DNA from: Limnephilus marmoratus
Taxonomy: Eukaryota; Arthropoda; Insecta; Trichoptera; Limnephilidae
Assembly: GCA_917880885.1 (NCBI GenBank)
Contig: OU862933.1
Location: 4,821,452-4,885,451 of the forward strand
Length of the DNA stretch: 64,000 bases
Reading direction: 5' to 3'
Below, in pieces: positions 19,664 to 30,137 of this stretch; the stretch's first letter is position 1; every line of letters starts with the position of its first letter. A model generated the notes under the pieces. That model was not told the origin of the DNA and did not search any database. It worked only from the letters and a program-made list of their open reading frames with translations. The position numbers and the translations under genes were made by a program.

Positions 19664-22270
19664 TTAAGACAACTTTTTTTTTATTTGGTTAACATGAACC
19701 TTTTTCACCTCTCCTCCGATTAATTGAATTAGATACACCCATGAACTTAATTTCAACTTAACAGTTCCCTGAAACCATTTCATAGGACCTTTCACATGTC
19801 TTAAATAGACCAAAACATTATCATTTTCTTTAAATTCTTTCAATGCATTTTTTGTTGATTGTTTGACATTTTGTGATTGTTTACTTTTATTGACATGTCT
19901 TTCTTCTGACAAAATATGTAGTGGTGTACGTGGCTCATATGAAAATATTTTAGCCATTGGAGATACACCCGTAACAGAAATAGGAGTGGAACGATAACTA
20001 TACAGACAATCTATTAGACGTTGAGCTGGCGATAAAAATTTAGAATTTTTCGAAAACATAAATTTAATTAATATTTTTTTGAAAGTTTGAACAGACCGTT
20101 CCGCTAATCCATTTGACTCGGGATTATACGGCGGACAAAATAATAATTTAATTGATTTTTCTTTACAAAAAATAGAAAATTCTTTGCATGAAAATGGGGG
20201 ACCATTATCACAAACAATAGTTTTCGGAAAAGCGAATCTGGAAAAAACTTCACTTAATTTAGATAACAAATCCGAATATTTAGTCTTTTTCATGTAAAAA
20301 CATTCTACCCACTTTGAATATGAGTCGCAAACTAATAAGTATTTTGAACCTTTTAAATCAAAAAAATCCAAATGGACTCTTTCCCATGGACTTTCAGCAA
20401 TAGGCCAACTATGACGTACATTTTTGTTAGCATTTTGTACAGACTGACACATTTCACATCTAGAAATAACATCTTCAATATCTTGATTCATACCTAACCA
20501 CCATACATATGAACGAGCAAGAATTTTTGATCTGACTATACCAGGATGACCATAATGTATTAAATTTAGGACTTTGGACTTAAGAGATTCTGGTATTACA
20601 ATTCTGTCACCAAATAAAAGACATTTTCCTTTGACCGACAGTAAATTTTTAAACTTGAAATATTTTTTAATTTCTGGACTTGACAAGTTTTCAATCCAAC
20701 CGATTGAAACATACTTAATGACTTTACATAATGTTTCATCATTTCCAGAATGACTTTCAACTTCTGAGAATGGAATTAATGGTGTAGACATGTATACAAA
20801 ATTACATTCCTCAGTATTGAATTGTTGTTTACTTGGCAAACGTGACATTACATCTGCTTGAGGAATTTTCAATCCTTTTTTATATTCTAATTTATAATTG
20901 TACGCAGACAATATTATAGACCATCTTATAAGACGTGATGCTGCTAAAACGGGGACTTTTTTGTTTTCAGCAAATAAAGACAACAATGGAGCATGATCAG
21001 TATATATCGTAAAATGACGACCAATTAAATATTTGTGAAATTTCTTAATTCCAAAAATAATAGCAAGGGCTTCCTTGTGCAATTGGCTATAATTTCTTTG
21101 AGCTGAATTTAATGTTGCAGACTCAAAAGCTATAGGAAATTCTTGATTCTTTACGACATGACTTAAGACACAACCGACACCGTATGCACTGGAATCGACT
21201 GTAAGACACAATGGTTTTGACGGATCAAATAAAACTAACATAGTTTTATCTGACAAAAGAGACTTACTATTTACAAATGCCTTTTCGCATTCATCAGACC
21301 AACACCATTTTACATTTTTTCTTAATAAATTATGAAGTGGTTCTAGCACTGTAGGACACATAGGAATAAAATTCCTATAAAAATTCAACATTGACAAATA
21401 TGACTTTAGTTGAGTAATATTTTCTGGACACCCAGTAGACTTAATTTTCTCAACTTTCGACAAAGACGGACTTTTGCCTTGACCTGACAAAGTAAAACCT
21501 AAAAATTCGAAAGAATTCACAAAAAAATCACTTTTTGACACATTAATTTTTATATTAAACTCATTTAATTTTGACAAAACTTTATCCAAAGTATCAGAAC
21601 ACTCCTTCTCGTCTTTACCACTTATACAAATATCATCAATATATGCAGCACAGTTTTTTATGCCACACAAAACTGTATCAATTACCATTTGTAAAACGGC
21701 AGGAGCCGATGACAATCCATAAGTTAAACGATTATAGACATATAAACCATTACATGTATTAATTGTAAGTAATTCTTTACTAGAATCTGACACAGACAAC
21801 TGTAAATATGCGTTTGTTAAATCTAATTTACAGAATACTTGACAACCTGAAAATTTATTAAAAATATCCTCTGGATGTGGAATAGGATATTGGTCAATTC
21901 TCAATTGTGGATTGACTGTAGATTTCAAATCTGCACATAAACGTAATTTTCCATTTTGTTTAGGTACACAAACTATTGGAGAAGACCAACTACTATATTT
22001 AACTTTTGAAATAATGCCTTCGCTTTCAAGACGACTTAGCTCTTGACATACTTCAACACGAAGTGCATAAGGAACTTCATATGCTTTGTGAAAGACAGGA
22101 GTAGCATTATTTTTTAAACTTAAATTCACAGAAAATTCTTTAATTGGTAAATCGTTATTAGTAATCGAAAAAGAATTTAAATATTTTTGTGACAATTTTT
22201 TAACAATATTTGTTTTATTTTTCTCGCTGACAGACACTGAATTTACAGTATTATTATGCATATTTGACAT
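19664..22270 (-). CDS. pol: Gypsy-1 pol: reverse transcriptase, RNase H, integrase
   Basis: 868 codons. The RT spans about residues 60-250, with L-R-L-C-A-D-L-K-S, the K-L-D-L block and an active site Y-I-D-D at 210-213. RNase H follows at about 355-480 (V-D-S-S-A, then H-K-E-A-L-A-I, then T-D-H-A-P-L). The integrase starts with an H-x-x-x-H ... C-x-x-C zinc domain (H-Y-G-H, C-E-M-C). Its D,D35E core is read as H-L-D-F-F-D, C-D-N-G-P-P-F and G-L-A-E-R-S. A C-terminal G-P-M-K-W module is like the GPY/F domain. All key catalytic residues are present. The first ATG is probably not a true start: the frame is open upstream to the TGA at 22295-22297 and is the same frame as gag-protease. Confidence 0.93.
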   Translation of the reverse strand: MSNMHNNTVNSVSVSEKNKTNIVKKLSQKYLNSFSITNNDLPIKEFSVNLSLKNNATPVFHKAYEVPYALRVEVCQELSRLESEGIISKVKYSSWSSPIVCVPKQNGKLRLCADLKSTVNPQLRIDQYPIPHPEDIFNKFSGCQVFCKLDLTNAYLQLSVSDSSKELLTINTCNGLYVYNRLTYGLSSAPAVLQMVIDTVLCGIKNCAAYIDDICISGKDEKECSDTLDKVLSKLNEFNIKINVSKSDFFVNSFEFLGFTLSGQGKSPSLSKVEKIKSTGCPENITQLKSYLSMLNFYRNFIPMCPTVLEPLHNLLRKNVKWCWSDECEKAFVNSKSLLSDKTMLVLFDPSKPLCLTVDSSAYGVGCVLSHVVKNQEFPIAFESATLNSAQRNYSQLHKEALAIIFGIKKFHKYLIGRHFTIYTDHAPLLSLFAENKKVPVLAASRLIRWSIILSAYNYKLEYKKGLKIPQADVMSRLPSKQQFNTEECNFVYMSTPLIPFSEVESHSGNDETLCKVIKYVSIGWIENLSSPEIKKYFKFKNLLSVKGKCLLFGDRIVIPESLKSKVLNLIHYGHPGIVRSKILARSYVWWLGMNQDIEDVISRCEMCQSVQNANKNVRHSWPIAESPWERVHLDFFDLKGSKYLLVCDSYSKWVECFYMKKTKYSDLLSKLSEVFSRFAFPKTIVCDNGPPFSCKEFSIFCKEKSIKLLFCPPYNPESNGLAERSVQTFKKILIKFMFSKNSKFLSPAQRLIDCLYSYRSTPISVTGVSPMAKIFSYEPRTPLHILSEERHVNKSKQSQNVKQSTKNALKEFKENDNVLVYLRHVKGPMKWFQGTVKLKLSSWVYLIQLIGGEVKKVHVNQIKKKLS

Positions 22271-22294
22271 TAAAGAACTTATGAAAGTATTTTC

Positions 22295-23506
22295 TCAAGA
22301 TGGATCAAACACTTTTAACCAATTTCTACCCAAAATAGCATCAGACGACAGATTTTTTATAACCAATATTGGTAAATCCATTACAACATTAGAATCAACA
22401 ACATTTACTTTTGCCATAAAAAATCCAAAACAAAATAAATTTTGACTATTTGCTGTGAACAAATTACCGTAGAATTGACTTAACTGACAAGTTTTGAAAA
22501 ATTTTAAATACATTTTGTTACTTATTAATGTCGAAGAACTTCCTGTGTCAATCATAAAAGACATATTGATACCATTTACAATTAAATTAATTTTCGCTGT
22601 ATCAGACACTGACATATTTAATACATTTACATTATTGACACATTTTACGTGATTGATGATTGATTTTGCGTTTGGACAAAATTTCGACGTATGCCCGTAA
22701 ATATTACACTTGTAACATTTCCACTTTTTTGAAGGACATAACTCCGGTTGATGAGTTATAAAACACCTCTCGCATCTTCTGGACCCTTGACGTGATGGAG
22801 ATGACAGTTGACTTGATGACCTTGAACTCCTTTGACCCTTGAATCCAGTCCTTTCACCCTGATGAAATCGCCTACTAGGACTATTCTGACGTGAAGGGCG
22901 ATCCTTTGAGACATGACATGTTTTTTTATGTGACATTTTTGACTTGACTTCACAGATTTCCGATGTAACATTTTCTTTGTGTAAAATTTGCTCTGAGCTG
23001 TGACTAACTGTCTCAATATTTTTGACAATTAATATTGCTTTCTCAAAAGTTAACGATTCGTCTTCAGATAGCAATCTTCTAGACATTGCATCATCTTTTA
23101 AACCACACACCAATTTATCTCTCAGAGCTTGGTCTAGAAAAGCACCAAAATTGCATGATATTGACAGACTTTTTATATCCGTAATATAATCATCGATTCC
23201 TTCGTTAGAATGTTGTTTCCGGTTATAAAATTTATATCTTTGCGCAATTGTACACCTTTTTTCTTCATGTTTACTCCTCAGTGTTGTTACAATATCGTTG
23301 AAGGTTAAATCTTCTAGATTTTTCGGATGCACCGTTTCTTTTAAAATTTTAAATTTCTCCGCACCGATCAATATACACAAATATCCAATTTTTTCTTTCT
23401 CTGCGATATTAATAATTTTTAGATACATTTGTATGCGTTCCAAAAACATATTGAAACTTTCGCAATCTGGTTCGAAATGAGACACTGGCAAGGTACTACT
23501 CGACAT
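22295..23506 (-). CDS. gag: Gypsy-1 gag and protease
   Basis: 403 codons. The N-terminal 180 residues or so resemble the capsid domain of Gypsy gag (an F-L-E-R-I-Q-M-Y start, a central Y-F/Y-N-R block, then D-K-L-V-C-G-L). A basic Arg/Ser-rich segment follows, then a zinc knuckle C-x2-C-x4-H-x4-C (C-Y-K-C ... H-T-S-K-F-C). Near residue 330 comes an aspartic protease site F-M-I-D-T-G-S-S-S-T. The frame ends N-W-L-K-V-F-D-P-S followed by TGA. Pol continues in the same frame 8 codons later, so one long gag-pro-pol protein was probably made. The TGA is either a nonsense mutation or a readthrough stop. Confidence 0.9.
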   Translation of the reverse strand: MSSSTLPVSHFEPDCESFNMFLERIQMYLKIINIAEKEKIGYLCILIGAEKFKILKETVHPKNLEDLTFNDIVTTLRSKHEEKRCTIAQRYKFYNRKQHSNEGIDDYITDIKSLSISCNFGAFLDQALRDKLVCGLKDDAMSRRLLSEDESLTFEKAILIVKNIETVSHSSEQILHKENVTSEICEVKSKMSHKKTCHVSKDRPSRQNSPSRRFHQGERTGFKGQRSSRSSSQLSSPSRQGSRRCERCFITHQPELCPSKKWKCYKCNIYGHTSKFCPNAKSIINHVKCVNNVNVLNMSVSDTAKINLIVNGINMSFMIDTGSSSTLISNKMYLKFFKTCQLSQFYGNLFTANSQNLFCFGFFMAKVNVVDSNVVMDLPILVIKNLSSDAILGRNWLKVFDPS

Positions 23507-23579
23507 GTTGAAAAAAATGTTTTTTCCACGGCGAAATCACTGTTAATACTATTTACACACGTTTTAACTGATAAACTGA

Positions 23580-23595
23580 TTTTCCTCGTCGCCAA
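23580..23595 (-). other. Gypsy-1 primer binding site candidate
   Basis: TGGCGACGAGGAAAAT on the minus strand begins two bases inside the 5' LTR boundary. TGGCGAC fits the CCA-end complement of a tRNA, but which tRNA was not determined. Confidence 0.5.
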
Positions 23596-23596
23596 T

Positions 23597-23754
23597 TATA
23601 ATGTTTGAGGTTTCGTAATTAAATACAAGAACTGATTCATTTGTTAGACGTTTATTGACATTGTTGACAAGTTCGAGGTTATACATCAAGTGACGCGACA
23701 GACCTGCCAACTATCAGCATTTGACAGCTGGTTATTATTATTACCAACATAACA
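23597..23754 (-). repeat. Gypsy-1 5' LTR
   Basis: The same 158-bp sequence as 19273-19430, with about two substitutions. Its left boundary adjoins the candidate primer binding site. Its right boundary is five bases from a hAT-like foldback element. Confidence 0.9.
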
Positions 23755-23759
23755 ATTTT

Positions 23760-24310
23760 TAGTGTCCGATTTTCCACCGAAACCGAATCTTCGGTGTCTG
23801 TCTCAGTTTTGGCCGAAACCGAAACCGAAACCGAAACTTTTTTAGACATGTTAAAAACCGATTGTTTACTGTTATTTGGCTTATTTTTTACACTTATTCA
23901 GACATTTAACACGTGTTAAATTAAATAAATAAAAAATAAAAAACAATTATTGAAGTATGTGAAAAAATAATATTTTTTTATGTTACTTCTATATAACAAA
24001 CAATTTTTTTTAAAGATAACAAAAAATGTTAACTACTTCTTGAACTTTTCGTTCGGCTGACTTCGGGTGAGTTCGTGGCTCGTATGTCACCCGCCTTCAT
24101 CAGCAAAATACTCAATTAATGAGTTCCTTCCTGATTATTGACAAATGTTTGTTCCAGTCTGAATGAGTGTAAAAAATAAGCCAAAAAACAGTAAACAATC
24201 GATTTTTAACATGTCTAAAAAAGTTTCGGTTTCGGCAGATTCCGAAATTTATGCCGAAACTAGATTTTTTTGCCGAAACTTACCGAAACCGAACCTTCGG
24301 TCGGTCACTA
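23760..24310. mobile_element. hAT-like non-autonomous foldback element
   Basis: The ends read TAGTGTCCGA and, on the other strand, TAGTGACCGACCGAAGG, the style of hAT terminal repeats. Inside, CCGAAACCGAAAC arrays and a block of about 90 bp around AGACATGTTAAAAA and TTTGGCTTATTTTTTACACT recur as reverse complements at 24160-24240. The two arms are therefore long, about 150 bp. No transposase frame is present. A clear 8-bp target duplication was not found. Best call: a MITE or foldback derivative of a hAT element. Confidence 0.65.
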
Positions 24311-26052
24311 CTTATTTTGTATGATCTTATATTTTGATTAAAATGTTGTATCTTTCTAAATTTACAAGTAAGTCCCGCGAGGGTATTTCATGATATTTTA
24401 TGTTTTGTTGATTCCTCGTGGTGCCTGTCAATGGCAAACAACTCAGAAAACAAATCAGAACGTGGCAGCTTGTCATTCTCGAGTCAATTTAAGTAATTTT
24501 CCGTCAAAAAATCATCAATCATAAAATTTTCCTCGCAAACGATTTTGTTAAAAGAAATCACGTCCACTTACGATTAAAGTCTGTTTAGTCTCATTTCCAA
24601 CTTTTTTTTTATTTTGTCTCTCTTATTTTAACTTTAACTTTATTAAGAAACGGTCGACAATGTTTGACACAAATCAGGTTACTATATTTTATGTCGTATT
24701 TATATGACTAAACAAAAGTTTAATTTTTTGAAAGAATGGTGGATTATGGTAGTTCCATAACTCATTATGACGTTGCGGGTTTGGAAACCGTTTTTTTTTT
24801 AATCTAAAAACTTCTGCAATTTTTATTACGCAATACCACAAACACAAATCAATAGTTATCAATTGATATTAATTTTGTAAAACGGGTAGGTGCATTCCTT
24901 TTCCATGAACATATTGTTGAAAAGCTACAAGCTCAAGGAAGAATAAAAAGGTTTTTAAGCATCTGCGTTTAACTAAAAATTTCAAAAAGAAAGATTGTAA
25001 ATTTGCTATCGCCGAAGTACATATCTGCTGCCCCAGGAAACAAATAGATCTTCTGCTTAACCTACACATTCATGGTTAAGGCACTGAAACATGAAAAATT
25101 TGGCATTTTTAATCATCATAATAGGGGAACGGCTGCGTGGAGTGCCTGACCTTTTTCATACAAAACTTTAATGATTATTAAAAACTAAAGAGCACTTATT
25201 GTTAGAGTTAGATATTAGCTGTTCCTTTTGAATAAAAATAATATTATTTGGTTTGGAAATCCAAATATAAGTTTTTTTATTAAAAAGGTAGCAAAACTGT
25301 TCCTCTTGAGATTAATTTCCAGTAAAAACTTTAACAAAAATATATAACTTTCCCATGTGTAAAAACGGTTCCAGCAAGTAATAACAATGATTAAAGTGGA
25401 TATAATGCATCCACCCAACGCAATCAATCTGAATTAAATACGTCCCCATGATGCATTAGGATGATTAATTCACCATAGAATAATGCAATTTACAGAAGCG
25501 CAAGTAATTAAAATAGTTACTCCAACAGGTATCTTATTTAGTCATTGCTTCAACGTTATAAAACAAATAGCAACTAAACAAAGAGCCATGGAAAGTATAT
25601 ATTAGGTATTTTACAGCGATAAACTTTTTCTTCTTCATTGTTCCCTCTTCTATCGAAGGTTACACTAACTTTTCAGCACAAACTATGCATTCTTACTAAA
25701 TACTCTTTTAAAACATACCCTAGAAAATAAAATAAAAAATCCCGCCTTAAAATATACCCTAAAATATATTCAGAATCTTACCGACGTAAGTAAAGAAGCC
25801 GTGTGCACAAATTGCGACCCGGTGTATTGGAGGGACCTACTGTCGAATTTGCCCCACCAAACACTCTAAAATAATGTAGAAATCTTAACGACGTAAGTGA
25901 AGGAAGCGTGTAAAAAATATACGCCTGCGGCACGGCGTATTAGACAGACGTTCGGTAGAATTTGCCCTTTGGGATTCGACCTTTCCGCCACATTCATTTT
26001 AATTAATTCTGAAGAACGTGTTACAAATATTTAAGATGTTTCTAAACATTTC
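24311..26052. other. Unannotated stretch with a 115-bp tandem duplication
   Basis: At about 25760-25975 two diverged units share AATCTTACCGACGTAAGT, then GAAGC-GTGT and GTCGAATTTGCCC. Elsewhere no gene or repeat was recognised. The frames at 24869-25069 and 25215-25427 are featureless. Confidence 0.4.
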
Positions 26053-26067
26053 CCTCCCTTTCTTATT
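26053..26067. repeat. Target-site duplication of the I-type LINE (3' side)
   Basis: The 15-bp CCTCCCTTTCTTATT is found identically at 31803-31817. The two copies bracket the LINE exactly: the poly(A) end abuts this one and the 5' UTR abuts the other. Confidence 0.9.
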
Positions 26068-26385
26068 TTTATTTATTTTTTTTTTTTTTTTAATGGCTCT
26101 TCACCCTAAAAGAGTGTTCTGGCCAGTGTCAAGTGAATGTTTTTGTGAGTGTAAATTTGTGAGTGTAATTTTTGGTTAATATTAACTAATTTAGTTTTAA
26201 TAACAAGAACCTATCTACATTATATAATAATACTATACAAATAATAATAATAATAATACGCAAAATTATTACAATAAGAGATGATTTTAATTAAACATAA
26301 CAAGGAAATTAAAATATATGCTGACACAATTTATTGTGCGTAAAAAATAAAATAAATAAATAAATACATGAAACTTAACTTACAA

Positions 26386-29041
26386 TTACAAATTGATGCT
26401 GTTAATATTCAGGAAATTAGCCAAGACTTTATACACGCGTTTGTTCACAGAAGATAACAGGCATGCAATGTTGTAGGGAGGCAATATACCCGAACTGATT
26501 AGGTGAGGGATGAAATTTTTGTATGAATTATTTATAGGACAACTGAAAAAAATATGATTGAGATCCTCTTCACCAAGACGACATTCACACATCGCAGAAT
26601 TCTTAATATGAATTTTTGTCAGGTGAACATTGTGGCAGCAATGCCCTATCCGCATGCGGCAAATGGAGGATGTCGAGAATTTGTTAAAAGAAAGTCTGGA
26701 AAACCACGGTTTTGAAGGAATCGTTGGCTGAATTGTGAAAAAGCTATATCCTTTTGATTGACTAGATTCTTCCCAATGATTCTGCCATGTGGAAATCATG
26801 TTTTCCTTCAATTTTATGAAAATGTCATCGGTGTTTAAAAATTTATATAAAATATCCCCCGAAATAATTGCATCTTTCGCCAATGAATCGGCCTTTTCAT
26901 TTCCAGGGATACCGCAGTGACTAGGTATCCAAGCCAAGACGATTTCTTTGCCAGAGTCGGTTAATTTATGAATTAAAGTGCGAATTCCAACACAGAAATC
27001 GTCTTCTGGGTAATGGAAAGGGGAAGAGTTTAATTTTTGAAGTGCACTCAGGGAATCGGAGAGAATTAAGAAGTTTCCAATGTGAACATCGTCAATGTAT
27101 TTAAGGGATTCAAAAATGGCTATACATTCAGCAGTGAAAACGGAAGCCTCTTTTGGAAGTTTAATTTTTCTATCGACTTGATCTGATGGGCAGTGGAATG
27201 CCGCTCCCACATGGTTTGATAAGGGAGACTTGGAACCATCTGTGTAAATAATTTTCCAGTTGGAATATTTCGAATTTAAAATTTGGATAAGTTTTCTTGG
27301 AGCATCGTGATTGTTAATTATGTCGAGAGAAAAAAGAATATTTGGTTTACACAAATGAATACGAAAGGAGTTGGCATATAAAGGAAGTCTGTCTGATGGA
27401 TTTAAGAGGGGTTTATACGCACAGTACGTATGGAGGCTTTTAACAAGAAGAGGGATTGATTTGTTCCTCCAATATGGAAGTGATTTCACTTGAGCAGTGA
27501 GTGCAGTAATTTTGTCTTTCAGTGGGTGATTAGAGAGTCTTAAGCATTTAAATAAAAACTTGTCAGCCAAGAACTGTCTTCTGAAATGAAGAGGAGCCTC
27601 CACAGCCTCCACTTGTAAAGCGTTAATTGGGGAAGAACGCATTGCTCCGATAATCAATCTTAAACTTTGAAATTGAATACGGTCCAACCTTGCGAGGTTC
27701 TTTTTAGAAGTGGGTTCAATGAGGAATGTCGCGTAATCCAAATGACTCCTAACATATGCGTTATAAAAAAGTTTTTGGGTGAATGGATGACTTCCCCACC
27801 AGACCCGTGAAACGGCACGTAAAATGTTGAGGCCAGCTTGACATTTGTTAATGATTAAATTAACATACGGGTTCCATGTTAACTTAGAGTCTAAAATTAC
27901 CCCAAGGAATCTTATTTGTACCTGCATAGGGAGAATTGAATTATTTATTTGGACTGTTATACGCGGAGTAACACGTTTTCTGGAAAAGACGATAACATTG
28001 CTTTTGGACGGAGAAATTTCTAAGCCGTGATTTTTTAACCAGGTGTCAAGGTTTTTCATGCAAATGTTAATCACATCCTCCAGAGTAGAAATAATTCGTC
28101 CTGAAATATATATAAAAAGATCATCCGCATACTGAAGTATTTTACAAGATGGATGCATACTCCGATGCAGGTCAAAGGTATAAATATTAAAAAGGATAGG
28201 ACTAAGGACGGAGCCCTGAGGCAAACCCTTGTTTACTATTCTTTCCAGTGGAGGGGAATCCAGCACCTGGATTTGAATTTTCCTGGTAAGAAGGAGGTTA
28301 ATTATAAAACTGGAAAGCTTACGAGGGATGCCAATTTTTAACAATTTATTAAATAAAACATCTAATAAAACATTGTCAAAAGCTCCGCACACATCAAGGC
28401 AAACACCGACAAGGAATTCATTATCGGCCAGGGCCAACTGGATATCAGAAGTCAGGATGGACACACTTTCGATCGTACTTTTTCTTTTTCGAAAGCCAAA
28501 CTGAGAGCTGGGAAGAATTTTCTCATTTTCTACATACCAGTCTAGACGTCTTTTAATCATATGTTCAGCTATTTTAACTAAGGAAGATGACAGAGCTATA
28601 GGTCTGTAAGAAAGTCCAGAGTTAGGGTCTTTCTGGGGTTTCAGAATGGGAACAATTATTTGAGTTTTCCAGGATGATGGAATTTTGCCGGAGTCAAAGA
28701 TCAGATTTATAATTGAAAGAAAATAGTTTAGTGTGGTAATGTCGCAGTTTTTAATAAAGCTATAAGGAATTCCATCTACACCAGCGGATGAGTCTGTGAG
28801 ATCGTTTAAGACCTCCCTAAGTTCCGTTAAATTGAAGTGGGTGTCCATCCAACCCCGTGTTTTAAATGAGTATGTGAATTCTGTTTCATTAAAATTACTT
28901 GCAGTTTGAGGAGCTAGTTTATCGGCAAATTCCTTCACCCACTCTGAAGTGAGTGGTCGAGTCACCGTTGGGACGTGAGAACCCTTAAACCTGCGAATTG
29001 AATTCCAAACAACTGAAAGAGGAACTTCGGGAGATAATGAT
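26386..29041 (-). CDS. LINE ORF2, reverse transcriptase and RNase H part
   Basis: 859 codons from the first GTG (28965), and open further upstream to a T8 run on the coding strand (29043-29050). From the GTG, the RT has G-V-D-G-I-P near residue 63, Q-F-G-F-R at 155, D-V-C-G-A-F-D at 191 and the active site Y-A-D-D at 279-282. RNase H spans about 570-700, with T-D-G-S-K, T-A-E-C, S-D-S-L-S-A and W-I-P-S-H-C-G-I-P-G-N-E-K-A-D. A C-terminal cysteine/histidine cluster (C-R-M-R-I-G-H-C-C, then C-E-C-R-L-G ... H-I-F-F-S-C) is typical of these elements. It is separated from the endonuclease part only by the frameshift at the T8 run. Confidence 0.93.
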
Positions 29042-30137
29042 GAAAAAAAATTTTCCAGCCTTGACGTTTTTTGTTTTTTAGAAGACGTTTGGTCTTAGCT
29101 TCAATTTGTTTATACTGAAGGAAGTTCTCCATATTCATATTTGTTGAATAAATTTTCGCATATTTTTTCCTCATATCTACTGCGTCTGAGCATTCAATAT
29201 CCCACCAAGGAGCTGGGGGAGGTTTCCCTTTGTTACGTGTCGTTTTAATGGGGATAAATTTTTCTGCGGCCGTAATGACTGCAGACACAAATAAATCGTA
29301 ACATTCTGCAACATTTTCTGTAGTTGGAGAGGGCAGATTTTGCACAGAGAACTTTGTATGATTTGAATAGTCATTCCAGTTGGCTCTGGCAGTTAAGAAC
29401 CTTGGTTTTCGACTACCGCACTTGACATTTTTGTTGGAATGATAAATATTTGAGGATTCAATGAGGATGGGGTAATGATCACTCCCATGAGGGTCATCCA
29501 AAACCTTCCATAACAGGGATGCAGCTATGTTGGAATTGCAAATAGTAAGATCAACCATGCTGGGTCGCTGACCAGGCACGTGAAGACGAGTAGGAGAACC
29601 ATCATTGATAATACAAAAGTCTAGTTCATCTAGTAGATCAACAATATCTCTGCCCATTCTGTCACAATTGTGAGCTCCCCATAATCCGTGATGGGCATTG
29701 AAATCTCCCAGAACAAGAGAAGGGGTAGTGACCTTGGAAAACATAGCTTTCAGGATTGATTTAGAAGGTTTATTAGATGGTGATATATACAAAGAAATTA
29801 TTGTAGTGTCAAAAACCTTTGCGGCCGTCACTTGAAAAGGACAACCAATTGGTTTTACATCTACAGGGGAGAAGGGTAATGATTTTTTAATGAAAAGAGC
29901 GGAGCCGCCCTTTCCATCTTGACGGTCGTCTCGAATACAGTGGTATCCCCTGACTCTGAAATCAGAATCCGGTTCTAGCCACGTCTCCGAGATGGCAGCC
30001 ACTGCAATTGAGTTTGAATGTAATGTGTTTAAAAATTCTTCAGTCTTATTTCTAAGACTATGACAATTCCACTGAAGAATCCTCATGAGAGGAGCCATTT
30101 CTAGTTGAGTTGATAATATTAGTAATTTGTTTAGCAA
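28962..30137 (-). CDS. LINE ORF2, endonuclease part
   Basis: 391 codons. The likely start is the ATG at 30098 (M-A-P-L-M), which overlaps the end of ORF1 by about 40 bases. All the apurinic endonuclease motifs are present: L-Q-W-N-C-H-S, S-E-T-W-L, L-G-D-F-N-A-H-H, M-V-D-L-T and G-S-D-H-Y-P. The enzyme nicks the target DNA to prime reverse transcription. The last 30 or so residues are out of frame: beyond the homopolymer at 29043-29050 the conserved sequence continues in the frame of the RT part. Confidence 0.92.
   Translation of the reverse strand: MLNKLLILSTQLEMAPLMRILQWNCHSLRNKTEEFLNTLHSNSIAVAAISETWLEPDSDFRVRGYHCIRDDRQDGKGGSALFIKKSLPFSPVDVKPIGCPFQVTAAKVFDTTIISLYISPSNKPSKSILKAMFSKVTTPSLVLGDFNAHHGLWGAHNCDRMGRDIVDLLDELDFCIINDGSPTRLHVPGQRPSMVDLTICNSNIAASLLWKVLDDPHGSDHYPILIESSNIYHSNKNVKCGSRKPRFLTARANWNDYSNHTKFSVQNLPSPTTENVAECYDLFVSAVITAAEKFIPIKTTRNKGKPPPAPWWDIECSDAVDMRKKYAKIYSTNMNMENFLQYKQIEAKTKRLLKNKKRQGWKIFFHHYLPKFLFQLFGIQFAGLRVLTSQR

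Larger units (their letters stand above)
19273..23754 (-). mobile_element. Ty3/Gypsy LTR retrotransposon (Gypsy-1)
   Basis: A 4.48-kb element on the minus strand, with 158-bp LTRs at both ends, a purine tract next to the 3' LTR, a TGGCGAC primer-site-like start next to the 5' LTR, gag with a zinc knuckle, protease, and then RT-RNase H-integrase. It has no envelope gene. The order RT-RNase H-integrase places it in Gypsy. Short LTRs and motif style suggest a mag-like lineage, which is inference. The LTRs differ at two or so positions of 158. No matching target duplication is visible (flanks GTTCC and ATTTT). Coding is interrupted by one TGA between protease and pol. Confidence 0.93.

Noticed and set aside
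19268..23759. Target-site duplication for Gypsy-1
   Set aside because: The flanks GTTCC and ATTTT do not match, and shifting the LTR ends does not give a shared 4-6 bp.
28153..28341. Frames antisense to the LINE and LTR-element polyproteins (also 27845-28030, 48383-48727, 49460-50038)
   Set aside because: They are shadows of well-supported coding regions on the other strand.
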